Shown here: one piece after another, positions 47,831 to 60,544 of the stretch
How positions within the stretch are numbered: position 1 is the stretch's first letter
How the letters are laid out: each line of letters starts with the position of its first letter
Notes under the pieces: model-generated
What the model saw: only the letters and a program-made list of their open reading frames with translations
What the model was told of the DNA's origin: nothing
Databases searched by the model: none
Assembly (NCBI GenBank): GCA_036583965.1
Contig: JAZBQD010000034.1
Location: 6,841,476 to 6,905,475 of the forward strand
Source of the DNA: Prunella strophiata
Lineage: Eukaryota; Chordata; Aves; Passeriformes; Prunellidae
Direction of reading: 5' to 3'
Length of the DNA: 64,000 nucleotides
Program-made: the position numbers and the translations under genes

Positions 47831-47890
47831 AGAACGTGGGGCACCCAGGGCCTTGGGAACAGCAGTCCTGCCAGTGACTAAGGAGGAAGG
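47831..47890 (+). pseudogene. Possible second-half partner of the orphan Kazal exon
   Basis: After 'tttcccttcctcag' the bases AGAACGTGGGGCACC resemble the start of second-half Kazal exons here (AGAATATGGAACC in ovomucoid domain I). The resemblance fades after about 15 bases and no closing cysteine is seen. The 397-base gap fits a normal domain intron. The evidence is weak. Confidence 0.25.
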
Positions 47891-50800
47891 CAAAGGAGGA
47901 AGCAGCCTGAGCTCCCATTGCTCTCTGTGGCAGCGTCCCAAACGGTGTCAGCCGGGTGCTGAGCAGGCAGCGCAGGATTGGACGTAAGTGATGCATGTAC
48001 CTTCTGTTGACATTTTATTTGGCAGTGATTTAACACGAGCTTTCTAATATTGCTGTTCTCCACAGGCTGCATTCCAAAGTAGGAAGGGAAGGAGTGCAAA
48101 ATGATGCAAAATATGAGACAAGTAGGAGAAATATTTCTTTGCTATAGAAGCATTCACAAACAACCTCCGCTGACAGCAGCAGGGAAGTGCAGAATAACAC
48201 GTTTCAAGACCAGAAAAGGAGGCACACAAAGGCTTTGCAGAGATCAGTGCATTTGGTTCTCCTGAGATAAGAATGTTTTGTCAGGTTGCAAATGGGGCAG
48301 TGCCCAAACCAGGGGATGTAGGGACCCTATGATCACGTATAATATAGCAGTTGTCAGGCATGTATAACTTAGTAAGTAAATACCTGGTTATTTTGGGTTA
48401 CTTTGCTACTGCAATAGTTCAGAGAGGGTAGAATTCCTGCTGTCTACCTCAGTTTTACTGTAAAATGGTAAAATCCTGTAATTTGGCATCCTGTGCCTTT
48501 CTGTCAGCACCAACTGTGCTTCACCCATGTCCAGATGCAAGGAATCAGCCAGTGGTCTCATTAAAACTCAGCTCTGCAGAATAAATGAAATGGTTGCCCT
48601 TCCTTTTGATGTTAATAATGGAGATGTGTTCAGTGGTTATGATGCTAATAGTTCTTCAGCTATGGAAATTCTTTCCATCCAGTTCAGCCTCTCCCAGCCA
48701 AGTGTTGAAGCTACAGCACCATGATATATCCTGCCTCTCACCCTCTCCTCCCTGCTGTTCCCACCAGGAAGAGCAGTGAGTTTTCATTCTTAGCCTATTG
48801 CACATCTCTTGTTGCTGCTTTATTTACAAGATCATTCTTTAAAACCAAACCCTCATTTATCCCATATCCCAGGGGTTCCTGATTTTATTCCCATACAGGA
48901 AATCAAGCACCTTCACTTGTCTTTTCAAACGTTGTTCATCATATGCATTTTTGCTGGTTTGTTGGTTGATAAGGTGGTACCTGGGGGTGTTTTTTTGTTT
49001 GGTGCTCTGCTTGCTCCTGTTCTGCATCACCCCATCCTGTGGTTTCACATGGAAAAAAAGGGTTTGCATGGGGATGTGATCCCCTGATTTTTCTTGGGGC
49101 AGAGTGATGCCTGCAGGTAACAGTGGCACTCCTGGTTTCTTCCTCTCACATGGGAATTGTGCAGGAGGACATATCCTTGAAATGTTTATCTAACTTAACC
49201 CCCCTTTACAACAACTCCTCTGTTACATGTCACTGTCTGTGTATAAACCTCTTCCCCCCTGGCTCCCCCAATCTGGGCAGAGCCTCAGCTCACCCTGTTC
49301 TGAGCTCTCATGAAGCAAATCCCACACCTGGACCCCAAGGGCTCAGTTACAGACTTAGGGATGATTGCAGACCTGGTGCTGGTCCAAAAGCCCTGAGTCC
49401 AAGGCTTTGGCCATTTACCCAGGGAAATTCTCCCTTGGTTATCTACTGCTCATGTAGAGCTCAGGAAAGTCACTCCTCCTGGGCTCTGATCAAGAGCATG
49501 AAAAGAAACTGTAACCCATTTCCAGCCAGACCTGCCTGAATCCCCAAACTGTGTGTTACTTACCAAGAGGAAGGAGATGTAAACATTGAAGGTTAATTAC
49601 CCTCTTGTCAAGAACACTTTGTGATCTATAGACATATCTGTCAATCTTACAAAACAGAACTGAGGGGAGTGAGCACTGGAGGCATGTCCCCATGATAAAT
49701 TAATGAGACTTGGCAGCTCAGTGTGAAGAGATGATCCCTGTGCTTCATGTGAGACAATAACCTGGCTCCCCAGCCAGCCTGGCCACAGATTTCGTGCTGC
49801 AGTCACATCCGGGGTGGTTATCCCTCTGTAAACAAGCTCTGCAATGCAGCTGTCCAGGGATCAAACCATCTTCCTTGAGGCCTTCACTTTCCTCTCTGCT
49901 GCTCAATGTGCAGCAAGTGCTCATCCCAACCACACCAGATCACTTTCCCCAGCCCTGCCTGCCAGTCAGTTACAATATCTTACTTCTGCCTTGCAGCCTC
50001 TCTCAGCAGTGACAGTCCTTGGTGGGTCACAGAGCTGCCTGAAATCCAAGGGACACAGCCACAGTCCCCCTGCTGTGTGCTATTCTGGTGATGTGAGTGC
50101 TGCTACATGACTGGTGGTTTGAAAATGTGTTCAACTATTCCCCTGGTTTATATAACCTCAAAGCAATTTGCTTTCATAGCTGAACATGCTTATTCGTTCT
50201 ATTTTAACTGTGCGTTGAGCTATAAATAATGTCTCATTGCAGATAAGAATCTATTGAATTTTATTATTTGTTTTTCTACCTTTGGAAGATTTCCTCCTGA
50301 AGGAGACTTTCCCAGCCCTAGCAGTGAAGTTGCCTGATTGACTCTGTCCTGCCAGGCAGCCATGGATGGTGTCAACCCCAGGTCAGCTGCCACTTCCCTG
50401 CAGCCACCTCCTCACTGTCCCTGCTTGGGCTGTGGCAAAGATGAGATGAGTGCTCAGTGATGCAGAGCTGAGATCACTGAAGTGTTAGGGAAACTGATTA
50501 AACCAATGATTCCCTGTTCCTCTGATCAGCTGCAGGTTAATGTCTCTGTGTTACCTCCAGCCCACCTTCCCTGCAGTGCATTCACTTCAAAGAGCAATAA
50601 CCTGGGTCAGTGTCCAGCCAAATTGTGTTGGTTGCTGCCTCCTTTTTCTGATGTTCATTGTAGCATTGTCCTGCTTCCTCATGAGTTACTCCTGCCTTCT
50701 GCAATGGAGCCCTGACCTGACATCCTTACCATCCAGAAACTTCTCAGAGCTGGAGCACAGCACGAGCTGGGGAGGTGAGGGATGGAGATGTGTCCTCAGA

Positions 50801-52479
50801 GCTGCTGCTGCTGCTGACAGCCACATCTGTCCAGGCTGCAGCACAGCAGGGAAGTGGATGATATTTTGGCACCTGATTTTCTGTGGTGCAGATAACTTCC
50901 AGAGATTCAAATGCTGATACTTTTCTGGAGAAGGGTTGTGGTGGCAAAGTACTGGGCTCATGCAGAAGTGAGGAGATTTAGAAATCACTGTCTTGAAATT
51001 TGGATGGTTTAGTGTGTGGTTTTATTTTAACAATGATTACAATCCCCTCTTTCTGTTGTACATGTTACTGGTCACCCCCTGTAAAAACATTCTGGGAGCT
51101 CTTTGTAGAGCTTACCTGTGACTCTTTAGTAAAGGCTGGAGGAAAATTCTGAGAAGACTCTCCTGGGTCACAGAGGAATATAATGTTTTCTTTATTAATA
51201 AAAACTATATATAGGAGAGGGAATTATATAAGTACAATATACATAAAATAATTCAAGTTGTAAGAGCTCTCCAGAGGTCTCTGTCTCAAACCCTGATCAA
51301 AGCAAGGCCAAAGTCAAAGGCAGGTCAGGGTGCCCAAGGCCTTTCTTTTCCAGTTGGGTTCTCAATAGCACTGAGGAAGGACATGCATGGCCTCTCTGCT
51401 TTCTGTGCTTGATCATTCTCATGACAAGGAATAATTCCTCACATTCATTCAGAATTGAATCCTTTTGCCATACAGCTTAGAGAAGGCTCTGGCTCTGCCT
51501 TATCTCTAACCCCATCAGGGAGCTGCAGACAGCAATGTGATCCCAGCAGCCATCTATTCTCCAGGATGAAGAAGCCCAGCTCCTTCAGCTTTCCTGGAAT
51601 GCCCTGTGCCCCTGTCCCTGGGCAGCCTGCCTGCCTCTGCTGGACTCGTTCCCATGTGTCAACATCTGCCCTTGTAGTGGGGCCAAATACATTTAATTCA
51701 TTGCATAAGTAATGTGAAACCATGTTAGCCTTCACCTGCAGGGTACAAAGTTCTGCACATGGTCCTATTAGTCCAGGAAAACATCCACTGGCATTGCCTG
51801 GATCAAGTTCTATTTAATAAGTTCATAAACACAGGGATGTGTTTTGATAGGGAGATGTCTTTAATCATATCAGTGACTTTGTTTGCTTTATTGCTCAGTT
51901 CAAATGAGGCCTTCAAGCACCAGGTAAGAGGCAGAGCTTCCATTTGTGCTGCATTGGTTTCTCCAGGCCTGTGGCTCAGTGCAAACAGTTATTGGCCACA
52001 CTGTGGCCAAAGGAAAGCCAGAGATGAAAACTGCAGCCTGAATTGTGTTTAGCAGGCATTTTGGAGCGATTAGAGGTATTTTCATAAAAGAGCTGCAACT
52101 GATCGGTATTTCCCACTTTTACAGCAGTTATTTGTTAATTAAATAATGTGACAAACCCCAGGAGCGTTTAGAAAAGTGTATTAAATGATTTGCCATTTAT
52201 TTATCAATGTGTTATTTATGCTGAGGGGTTGCATATCTGCTAAGAAAATTCTTCAACCTCAGTTTTGATTCTTTCAGAGAATATGAAATCGATACTGGAA
52301 AAAAAAAAAAAAACCTGTAATGGGAAATGTAAAACAAGAAATTGCATGAGTAAGTCAGAGAGGATGTTGTATAATGGCCAAATCCTGCCCTGGTGTCAGC
52401 ACACAGACCTTATGGTGCTCAGGACCACAGCAGGCAGCACCCTGAGGTGTGGCACTGCCTTTGCCTACCTGCAGATTAC

Positions 52480-52790
52480 AGAATCATAGAAATTTCTGGG
52501 TTGGAAGAGACTTTAAATATCATTTTGGTCCAACCCTTCTGCCATAGGAAAGGGCAACTTCCACTGTCCCAGGCTGCTCCAATCCTTGCCCAACCTGGCC
52601 TTGGACACTTCCAGGGATGGGGCAGCCACAGCTGCTCTGGGCACCCTGTGCCAGGACCTCCCACTAAAGAATTTCTCCCTAATACTTAATCTAAACCTAC
52701 TCCCTTTCTGTTTAAAGCCTTTCCATTCCCCCTTGTCCTATCACTTCATGCTCTTGTCCAAAGTCCATCTCCAGCTCTCATGTAGGATCT
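52480..52790 (-). repeat. CR1 LINE 3' fragment
   Basis: Reverse-oriented CR1: 'acagaatcatagaaatttct', 'gggttggaagagacttta', 'caggctgctccaatccttgc', 'ggccttggacacttccagg', 'gctctgggcaccctgtgcc' and 'aaagtccatctccagctctc'. It is 5' truncated. Confidence 0.9.
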
Positions 52791-55165
52791 CTGCCCTCGT
52801 GCTGGCTGCTGCACACAGAGGATTTTCCTTTAGCCAAATGGCCATTAGCCATATGCTGCATCTGACTTGGAGGATTAGAAGACCATAATGAAGGTGGATT
52901 ACAGCAGATCAGTGGCAGGATTGCAGACCAAATCCTCTTTCTAACTGTTCTTCCAGGAGTAGCTAAGGCCTGAGCAACCTGTCCTGCAGCATGAGCTTAG
53001 CCAGCTGTGGGATTTTTCCACGCTGTTATCAGAGGTGGGATAATCTGGAGCTGGAACCCTGGGTGGGGAGGCTGTGGGTGCTGAATGGCTGCAGGCTGTG
53101 CAAGTGTCTGAAAGCTGGGGATTTCTGGGTGACACTTTTGTGGCTTGCCTAGGGGGTACCTGAGTGGCTCAGGTGTTCCCCAGTCACCATTTAATTGTTG
53201 CAGACTTGAGTCTCCCAGACACCTCTACAAGTGTCTGTAGGTCAGAGAGAGAAAGAAAGGATCTGCTGGACATCCAACAGGCATTGTGGTGGTCAGAGAA
53301 AATCTGAGTTGCCTGGGGCCAGTGCCAGACCTAGTGCTGAACCCAAGAGCTGAAGTGGAAAATTTTTCTCTGGTGTAACATGTGCCAAACTTTGGCAGTA
53401 AGGTGTTCTCCACTCACGAGGAGAGGTTGGTCTTGCCCAAAGGACAGCACTGTCCAGGGTTGGGGCTGTGAAAGCTGGTCAGGATGGTTTAGAGAGGTCT
53501 CTGCTGGAGGAGGCAGTGGCCAAATCCATATTTAACCCAGAAAGATGTAGCCCCCTCCAACTCTGCAGAGCCTGCACAGGTAAAAGCAGCAACTGTGACA
53601 TGTAGGGAGCAGCTTCAGTAACTCCTGCACAGGGAAAAGTGTTTGGCTTCCAGAGATGCTGTTCACCAGACACATCAGGGCAATATATCATGAAGATGTG
53701 CCAAATCTGTCTGAAATATTCATGCATGCTCCCTGTAATTTATAGAAACAATCACAGCAGCATAATTATTTCGATGCTTCTCCCTGTGAAGAATCTCATC
53801 TCTTGGATGTGAAAATGTGACCTGCATATCCACACAGCCATGCTGTGTCCTTCTGGGTGTGCCAGGAGAGGTGATTCCATGCACTGTCCAATATATCCAT
53901 GCAAGGATCAAAATACACTCTTTAGACTACTGTGGTGGATCAAACAGCACATCTGCTTGGGGTGAATTTCAGTGATTTCAGATGAATTTCATTTGTCTAA
54001 TTGGTGGTGCCTGGTTCATTAAAGGCAGCACCTGTAAAGCACATTTTGCTCTGCACGTCCCATAGTTCTGAAGTCTACCCTAAGCACAATGCTTAGCTCC
54101 AACGACCCCCCAAAAAACCCCAAATATCCTTGCCATTTTGAACCTGTGAAAGGGGTGAGGAACAGGTTACAGGCAGAACCCACTCCTGCAAAATTACAGC
54201 TACTAAAACAGCAGAGGTGCAGACCTGCTCCTAGGCAGGAGCAATTTGGAGATGACACAAAGGCTGGTGGTGTGAGACAGACAGGGAAATGGGGACAGAT
54301 TCTATATTTTAAGTATCATTTTCTAAAATATCTGCAAGAGAAAAGGACCTACTGTACTTTCAGGCATAGCTGGTGCAATGTAAATAGGTTCCCAAACCTT
54401 CAGTGTCTTTTGTTCTTCAGGTGGCTTGGCAGAACACCCTGAATCCGTGTGTTTAACTGGGACTGGGTCTGTAAATAAGTGCTCCCTGTTGCTAAGGTTT
54501 AAGTGACATTTTTAGTGGCATTTGACAGATTTTTAACCTGCTTTCAAGTCTTCTACTGAGCTCTTCTATACCCGGGCAGTGAAACTGTCAAGAAGCCCTG
54601 GCTTTACTCAAACTGGTGCTAAAAACCTTTGGATTCACAGGTTGGACACAGTCCTGCCAGACTTGCCTGACGAAGCTTAACTGGTGCTGCTGATGGCAAA
54701 GCCACACCTGACCTGTGTTTGTACCTAGAAGTGATTATCTGAGACTCTGGGGAGAAAAACCCACCCAAAACCAGAAAGGAAAGCAGAGACTCAGCCTGGT
54801 CTGCAGGCAGGGTGGTACTGCATCCTGCCTAAGCTGCTCCCTGATGGGAGGTGTTGCTCTGCAAGAGACAAATCAGTGACCTGCTCTTTGCTCCCCTCAA
54901 TATCTTGTGCTCCTTACACTTCCACTAGAATCCCAAAGAGATTTCTTTTGTCCAAAAGGCTGTTTGTTTTCTTTTGACCACTCAGAACTTGTGATACTTG
55001 TCTTGATCTATTAACCAGGTGTCCAGCCAAAATCAATTGCCCAGCAGACGCAGACCATTACCCGAAAAGTCAAGACCTCCATAAATATTACCGGCCTCAT
55101 TGTGCTGGTGACAGTTTCTGCAGGTTGTTTTATGTTACAGTTGAACAGTTTAGACATTGCATTTG

Positions 55166-55173
55166 TATATATT
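55166..55173 (+). promoter_or_regulatory. Ovomucoid TATA box
   Basis: TATATATT, 83 bases before the ATG, is the same octamer as before ovoinhibitor. The transcription start is inferred near 55195-55200. Chicken ovomucoid is steroid-induced in oviduct tubular gland cells; I saw no full palindromic hormone element nearby. Confidence 0.65.
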
Positions 55174-55248
55174 TGCAGCCAGCCCTGGAGGGACCATCTC
55201 GTGAGCAGAGTGGGAGCAGGCAGCCTGCAGACTCCAGACACCTCCACC

Positions 55249-56278
55249 ATGACCACGGCAGGGCTTTTGGTGCTCCTCTCCTTCGCGCTTTGCTGCGTCC
55301 CAGGTGAGTGACTCCCCAGGTGTCTGAGTCCTGGCTGGCTTTAAAAGGATAAAGCAGTGGATTCAAAGAGAGAAAATCTCCTTCAGAGGGCTCTGCTGCC
55401 TCGGTTGGCATCGTGCAGGTTGCAGGAGTGTGTTTCAGGACAGTCCTCAATGGCTCTCTGCTGTAGCTGATTGTTATAAGTGACAGCAAGTGGAGTTCTG
55501 TGCTGGCACCTCGTGCTGCTACACTTTGTACACTGATGTTCTCACACCATTACACTGCTTAGACTTGTACTATTACAGCAAATGGATGAATACTTGAAAT
55601 AAGGCCATGAGAAGGGGGTCAGACCTCCAGTAACTAGTAAGGAAAATATTGTAATGGCACAAGCAAGTTCTCTGCAAGACCCTGGCATATTTCCTGCAAT
55701 GCTCTTTCTGCTAATGGAGCAGCGAGAGATGAAAACAAGCCAGACTCTGATGTTCTCACTGCATATTCACAACTGATAAAATTACAAAGCCAGAGACATT
55801 TTTTTCATTCTCGCCTTCTTTCAAATGCATATTTCTGTCAACAGATGCTGTATGTATTTGCTTATCCTGTAGGTGACTATTTGCATTTGTCTCTGTTGAT
55901 TCAGGTGTATTTTCAGATACATAACAGCAGTGCTTTAGGGTCAAAACGGATATGTAAAAAGATAAGGAAGGAAAAGCTCTTCTGTTTTCAATTAATAAAT
56001 CTACATGTCTCAGAACAAAAAAAAGAACAAAGCTATTCAAAAAGGTGTTTCATCACAGCCAGCAATAAGCAATGCTATTATACTTATCAACATAGAGAAA
56101 AAAAATCATACATAGTTTATTTAGTTCAAGAAACAATCACTGGAAATCATTCAGCTTGGTCCTGCACACAGGAATTTTATATCCATATTTCCAGCTTTAA
56201 TTGAGGTCTTATCATGTTGGCTTTTGTTCATACTTTCTGCCTCTCTTTTCTTTTCCAGATACTGCCTTTGGGATTGAG
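55249..56278 (+). other. SPINK7: Ovomucoid exons 1-2: signal peptide
   Basis: Exon 1 is 55 bases and exon 2 is 20 bases, ending in phases 1 and 0. Start choice: the ATG follows 'cctccacc', and the exon size matches ovoinhibitor and the gene at 62254. Confidence 0.93.
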
Positions 56279-59200
56279 GTAAGTGGAAGATTTCTTTCTT
56301 TCACCTTTCTCAAGTATGTGACCTGATAAAGACATAACCAAAGGAATGGGAAAAACCTCCAGCCTGTAAGTGCTCAGCTGTTTTTCACCTAAGTGTGACA
56401 CTTGGGTCACTGTAATCAGATTCTACATTAAATTATACTGCCCTTGGCTGTATATCTGTGCTGTATGTTAATAATGTTTTAGTAGTAATGATATAATGTT
56501 TTTGGATTAATTAATTTTTCAGCAACTTTAGACTGGTCTAAGCTTTAAGCTGAAAATATATAGCTGGTTCTAAACTGAAGTAATAGAGTGGTATCAGAAC
56601 CTACCTGAGGGCAACCTACTGAAAGACTAAAATACTCTGAGATGATCCAGCTTCCTCACAGGTCATTAGTATTGGTCCTCTGAAAAAAACATGATCAGTG
56701 TATTAAGAATGAAAAAGTAAAACCAGAAGTGCAGTGCAGGGGCCACGAGAATAGAAGAACTAGGGACCAATGGAGAGCCTTTATAAAATCATGTCAAGTG
56801 AGCATGAGAGACCAGCACTGGTTTATGCCATCCAAGGGGCTGCATGGTTATAGCTCTTCCTTCCTCCTCCTCTTCTCCTGCTCTGTGGGGACATCTCTGC
56901 AGGAAGGATTCACCTGAGGGACCCACAGCAGAAGCTTGTGTCGTGTCAGTGAGGACTGGTTGTACCAGCTCAGTGTCCCACACAAAATGAGAGCTGTGAT
57001 TGTTGCAGGTCTTCTCATCCTGCTGCTGTGATTCTGTGGTTCCTCTGGCAGGTGGACTGCAGTACATATCCCAACACCACAAATGAGGAGGGCAAAGAGG
57101 TGCTGGTGTGCAGCGAGGCCGTCAGCCCCATCTGCGGCTCCGACGGCGTCACCTACGGCAACGAGTGCCTGCTCTGTGCCTACAACGTGTATGTTCTGCT
57201 GGGGGACAGCTTGGGGACAGCATGGGGACCTCAGGCAGCACAGCTCAGAGCTCCTGGCAGCATCACAGCCCACCAATCAGTGCTCTGTCACATGTCACCT
57301 GTGTCAATTCCTTCAAAATGAGCTTGGCTGTCACAGCACAGCGCTCAGGCAGAGTTTCAGTCACTGTGTCTTTCTTTTGGTTGTGTAATTTATTCAGGTT
57401 TTTTCTTCTCTGCCTCAAGGAGTGGCCAGGTGATGGCTCTGAGAGCACATCTCATCACAGCAAAAGGACAGAGATGCTCTGCCAGGGCTGCCCAAAATGG
57501 TCCTAAAGCTTCCCAGGGTTTTACATCCCTGCCAGCTATTCAGCTGGTTAGGGAGGGAGGCACTTCCTTCTCAAATACAGATATAAAAGAAGCCTAACTG
57601 AGAAAGAGTCAATTTTCCCTTGTATTAATTCTAGCACCTAGGATGTAGCAAGACATCTTTGCTGAACTTCCTAACGTTTGTCTTTCCCTCTGCAGAGAAT
57701 ATGGAACCAATGTCAGCAAAGACCACGATGGAGAATGCAAGGAAGCTGCCCCTGTAAGTTAAACCAAGGGCAAAACAAGGGGGGTGTCCTGCTTCTGAGT
57801 GGCCAAAGATGCTTATTGAAATCATTCAAACCCTAAACAAGAGTACAGATGAGCTGCCAGAATCTTGCCTGGTCACCTCCAAGTGAACTGTCATCACAGG
57901 GACTGACAGAAAAGCTTTCCTCCTGCTGTGGTGCTGTCCTGAGTGGCCAGGCAGACACACTCACCAGAGCTACTTATGTGCTGAAAGCAAGGCCTTCACC
58001 AGGGCTTTGTTTGTTCCCCCCACCAGGTGGATTGCAGCAGGTACCCCAACACAACCAGTGAGGAGGGCAAAGTGGTGCTGCTCTGCAACAAAGACATCAG
58101 CCCTGTCTGCGGGACCGACTGGGTCACCTACGACAACGAGTGCCTGCTCTGTGCCCGGAACCAGTGAGTACTGAGCACAGGGACCTGGGCTTGGTGCTCC
58201 TGGAACTGCTCTTTTGGATAGCAGGACCCCTACCAAGGCCTTTTCTGTGAGGTGCTTGGACTTTGACTCTCCTCTTTTTCTCCTGACTAAACCTTTTTTC
58301 CTCTGTGATTAGAAAGAAAGCTGTGTCCTTTGGTGTAGACAGAGAAGTAGAGGGCTGGCTGGGGATCTCACACAGGACAGGATGCTTCTCTTAACTAAGT
58401 TAAAAGGGTCTATGTGGCAGATGCTGCCTTGCAGAGGACAACTACTAACCCAGGGGGCATTGACATTGTCACACAGCCTGTCTCCTCATCCCCCCTGACC
58501 CCTGTCCCTCACATCTTGCTGTAAACCAGCTCTGGCAGGCAGTGACACCACCTGAGCTGGTCCCTGGAGCCACATGGACCTAAGCTGGATGCCTCCTGTA
58601 TCCCAAACATTGTGCCTGAGGCTGCTCAGCACTCCTGTGTGATGGGGCTCAGCAGAACAGGTTGCTTGTAGAGTTCCCTAATGCAGATCTCTTCCCTTCC
58701 CAGAGAGGCTGGAACCAGTGTTGGCAAGAAGACTGACGGTGAATGTAAGAAGGAAATTGTCAGAGTAAGTGAATTGGGTGACCAGGGGCTGGGTTTTGGT
58801 CCTGCTGCTGTCAGGGGAAGCACTGCCAGTGTCTGCAGCAGTGTCCTGCAGAAGTGAAACAGCTGCAGAACAGGAGAGATTTTGCTTTCTCTACATGTAA
58901 TAAATGTTATTTGTGTGAATGCCAGGAAAGGAGCAGGTGACTGCTCAGGAAGGAATGAGTAAAAGAATAAGTAGAAATAATCCATCAGGGCAGAACTGTG
59001 GATAAGAGCAGAGAATGGCTTTTGGGGTCAGACCAATGGTCCATCTAGCCCCTGGCAGCTTGGTGCAGAGCCTGCTGTTAGCAGGAGCTGTGAGCTTTGT
59101 GTAGGACAGAGTGGGAGTGCAGAATGTAGAGAAGAGTGACTCCTACCCTTCCAAACTCCAGCTGTTTTCAGGTGGAGGACCTCAGCTAGGTGTGATTTCT

Positions 59201-60406
59201 GTGCAGTCAGTAAGCCTTGACAGATTTCTCCTCCATGAAATTCCTCAGCCTCTTCCTGCACCCAGACACATTTTTAGCCCTACAATGCTCCTCAGCAAGT
59301 GTAGCACCCATTGCTCCAGGAAACAGAATCCCACTCTTGCAGTATCCAGTTTTAAGAGGATAAAAAGCACCCCTCTTTAGGGTGAGTGGGCCTTTATAGA
59401 GGATCAGCACTCCATTTCTCCAGACACCAGTGTTTTTCCATTTAATTTCCTGGCCAGCTTGGGAACACAGAGCCCAGCACCTTCACCGAGTGAGCTGCTG
59501 CTGCCTGGAAATGCCATGACCAGGTTATGATATACATCTCTTCAAACAGGAAATTATGATCTATTTTTATATTATTAAATTCTCCTGGCATAGGAGAAAC
59601 TGACACCTCAGTTTATATCAGATGTGCAAGGAAGTTAATTACTTTCAGTAAGATTGGTATCACTAGCACTGCAGCTCTAGCTCAGGGTTCAAGCCCTTGT
59701 GCTACTGACTCCTGCACATCAGACTCCCTTATTTTTATTTATTTTTTACAGGTTGACTGCAGTGACTACCCAAAACCTGTCTGCTCACTTGACTACATGC
59801 CTCTCTGTGGCTCTGACAACACAACATACAACAATAAGTGCATCTTCTGCAATGCAGTCGTGTATGTCCAAATATGAGTGATGTTTGTGTTATCAGTTGT
59901 CTCCTGTGGGCACAAATTTGCACAGTTACTGCTTTTTTGTTTGCTGGATACTGTTGATTAGGGATTTGGGGCAGGAGGGAATGCCAGCCACCTGTGTCAA
60001 GCATTCATTTATTTTTTTTCATTAGAGCATAAAAAAAGCTACGGCTGCTTTGTTAGTGTGAATGGTTTGAAGAACATTTAACCTAAATGGAATTTTTCTT
60101 GCATGTTGCAAAGGAAATGAAATTCCTTTCCTTTTGAAATTCCACTATAGTTTCCCCACAGATATTTTCAGTCTTAAGAATGGGTTAAATTGTTTTGCTT
60201 GTGTCTTAATAATCAAATAGCAAATGGGATTATGAGTCTGCAAGTTCCTTGGCTCTGGGGCAGGATCCCATTTGATGCCATCTCTAGGAGCCATCAAAAA
60301 GACAGATTATAGCAGGCAGGACTCTGTGCTTAATTCATTCTTTCCTCTCCTTGCTTTCAGGGACAGCAATGGGACTATCACTTTAAGCCATTTTGGAAAA
60401 TGCTGA
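55249..60406 (+). CDS. SPINK7: Ovomucoid, three-domain Kazal inhibitor
   Basis: A secreted egg-white glycoprotein of 207 residues (chicken 210) that inhibits serine proteases; named SPINK7 or OVM in birds. Exons: 55249-55303, 56259-56278, 57052-57188, 57696-57753, 58027-58163, 58704-58764, 59752-59861 and 60361-60406 (TGA 60404-60406), the same eight-exon plan as chicken. The signal peptide is [18 protein letters not shown] plus DTAFG; the mature chain likely starts IEVDC. Domains I (26-90), II (91-156) and III (157-207) each have six cysteines. P1 residues are Glu, Lys and Leu. N-glycosylation sequons are NTT and NVS in domain I, NTT in II, and NTT and NGT in III. Donors after exons 3 and 7 are GTATGT. 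Domain II has Trp in the usual CGTDG glycine position. The peptide joining domains II and III is short. Confidence 0.97.
57052..57753 (+). other. SPINK7: Ovomucoid Kazal domain I
   Basis: [49 protein letters not shown]1 is Glu (VCSEA); from memory, the chicken domain has a basic residue there. Two N-glycosylation sequons are present. Confidence 0.95.
58027..58764 (+). other. SPINK7: Ovomucoid Kazal domain II
   Basis: [47 protein letters not shown]1 is Lys, a trypsin-type head. It closely matches domain I, an internal duplication. CGTDW replaces the near-invariant CGTDG. The tail KKEIVR leads directly to domain III. Confidence 0.95.
59025..59295. repeat. Possible old interspersed repeat in ovomucoid intron 6
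   Basis: 'cagaccaatggtccatctag' followed by 'ctcctccatgaaattcctc' resembles an old dispersed repeat common in birds and reptiles. The family is not identified and divergence is high. Confidence 0.35.
59752..60406 (+). other. SPINK7: Ovomucoid Kazal domain III
   Basis: [50 protein letters not shown]. P1 is Leu and P1' Asp, the well-studied third domain that binds chymotrypsin, elastase and subtilisin-type proteases. SLDYMPLC recalls songbird-type rather than galliform sequences, as far as I remember them. Confidence 0.96.
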
Positions 60407-60516
60407 GTATCAGTGCAATTCACCACAGGATCCCCACTGGAAAATCCCAGATAAAGATCTCACCTCAGTTCATCTCACCCTCTGGGGAACTCAGCTCACT
60501 CCTGATTTTCTTTCTC

Positions 60517-60522
60517 AATAAA
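60517..60522 (+). terminator. Ovomucoid poly(A) signal
   Basis: AATAAA in 'tttctcaataaactaaatc', 111 bases after the stop codon. Confidence 0.85.
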
Positions 60523-60544
60523 CTAAATCAGCAACATTTCCTTG

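Larger units (their letters stand above)
43260..55140. other. Intergenic, ovoinhibitor to ovomucoid
   Basis: About 12 kb without an intact gene. It contains two CR1 copies, a 26-base A run (46728-46753), and the isolated Kazal exon at 47300 with a possible partner at 47831, all listed separately. I found no other splice-bounded coding exon. In chicken the two genes are also close neighbours in the same orientation. Confidence 0.6.

Noticed and set aside
48527..48779. Two overlapping frames of 64-65 codons
   Set aside because: Unrelated to any known family, no neighbouring exons, and of a length expected by chance.
52430..52489. RCGTAFAYLQ, recalling a Kazal core
   Set aside because: Only four residues agree, with no cysteine pattern or splice sites. 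It lies at the edge of a CR1 copy.
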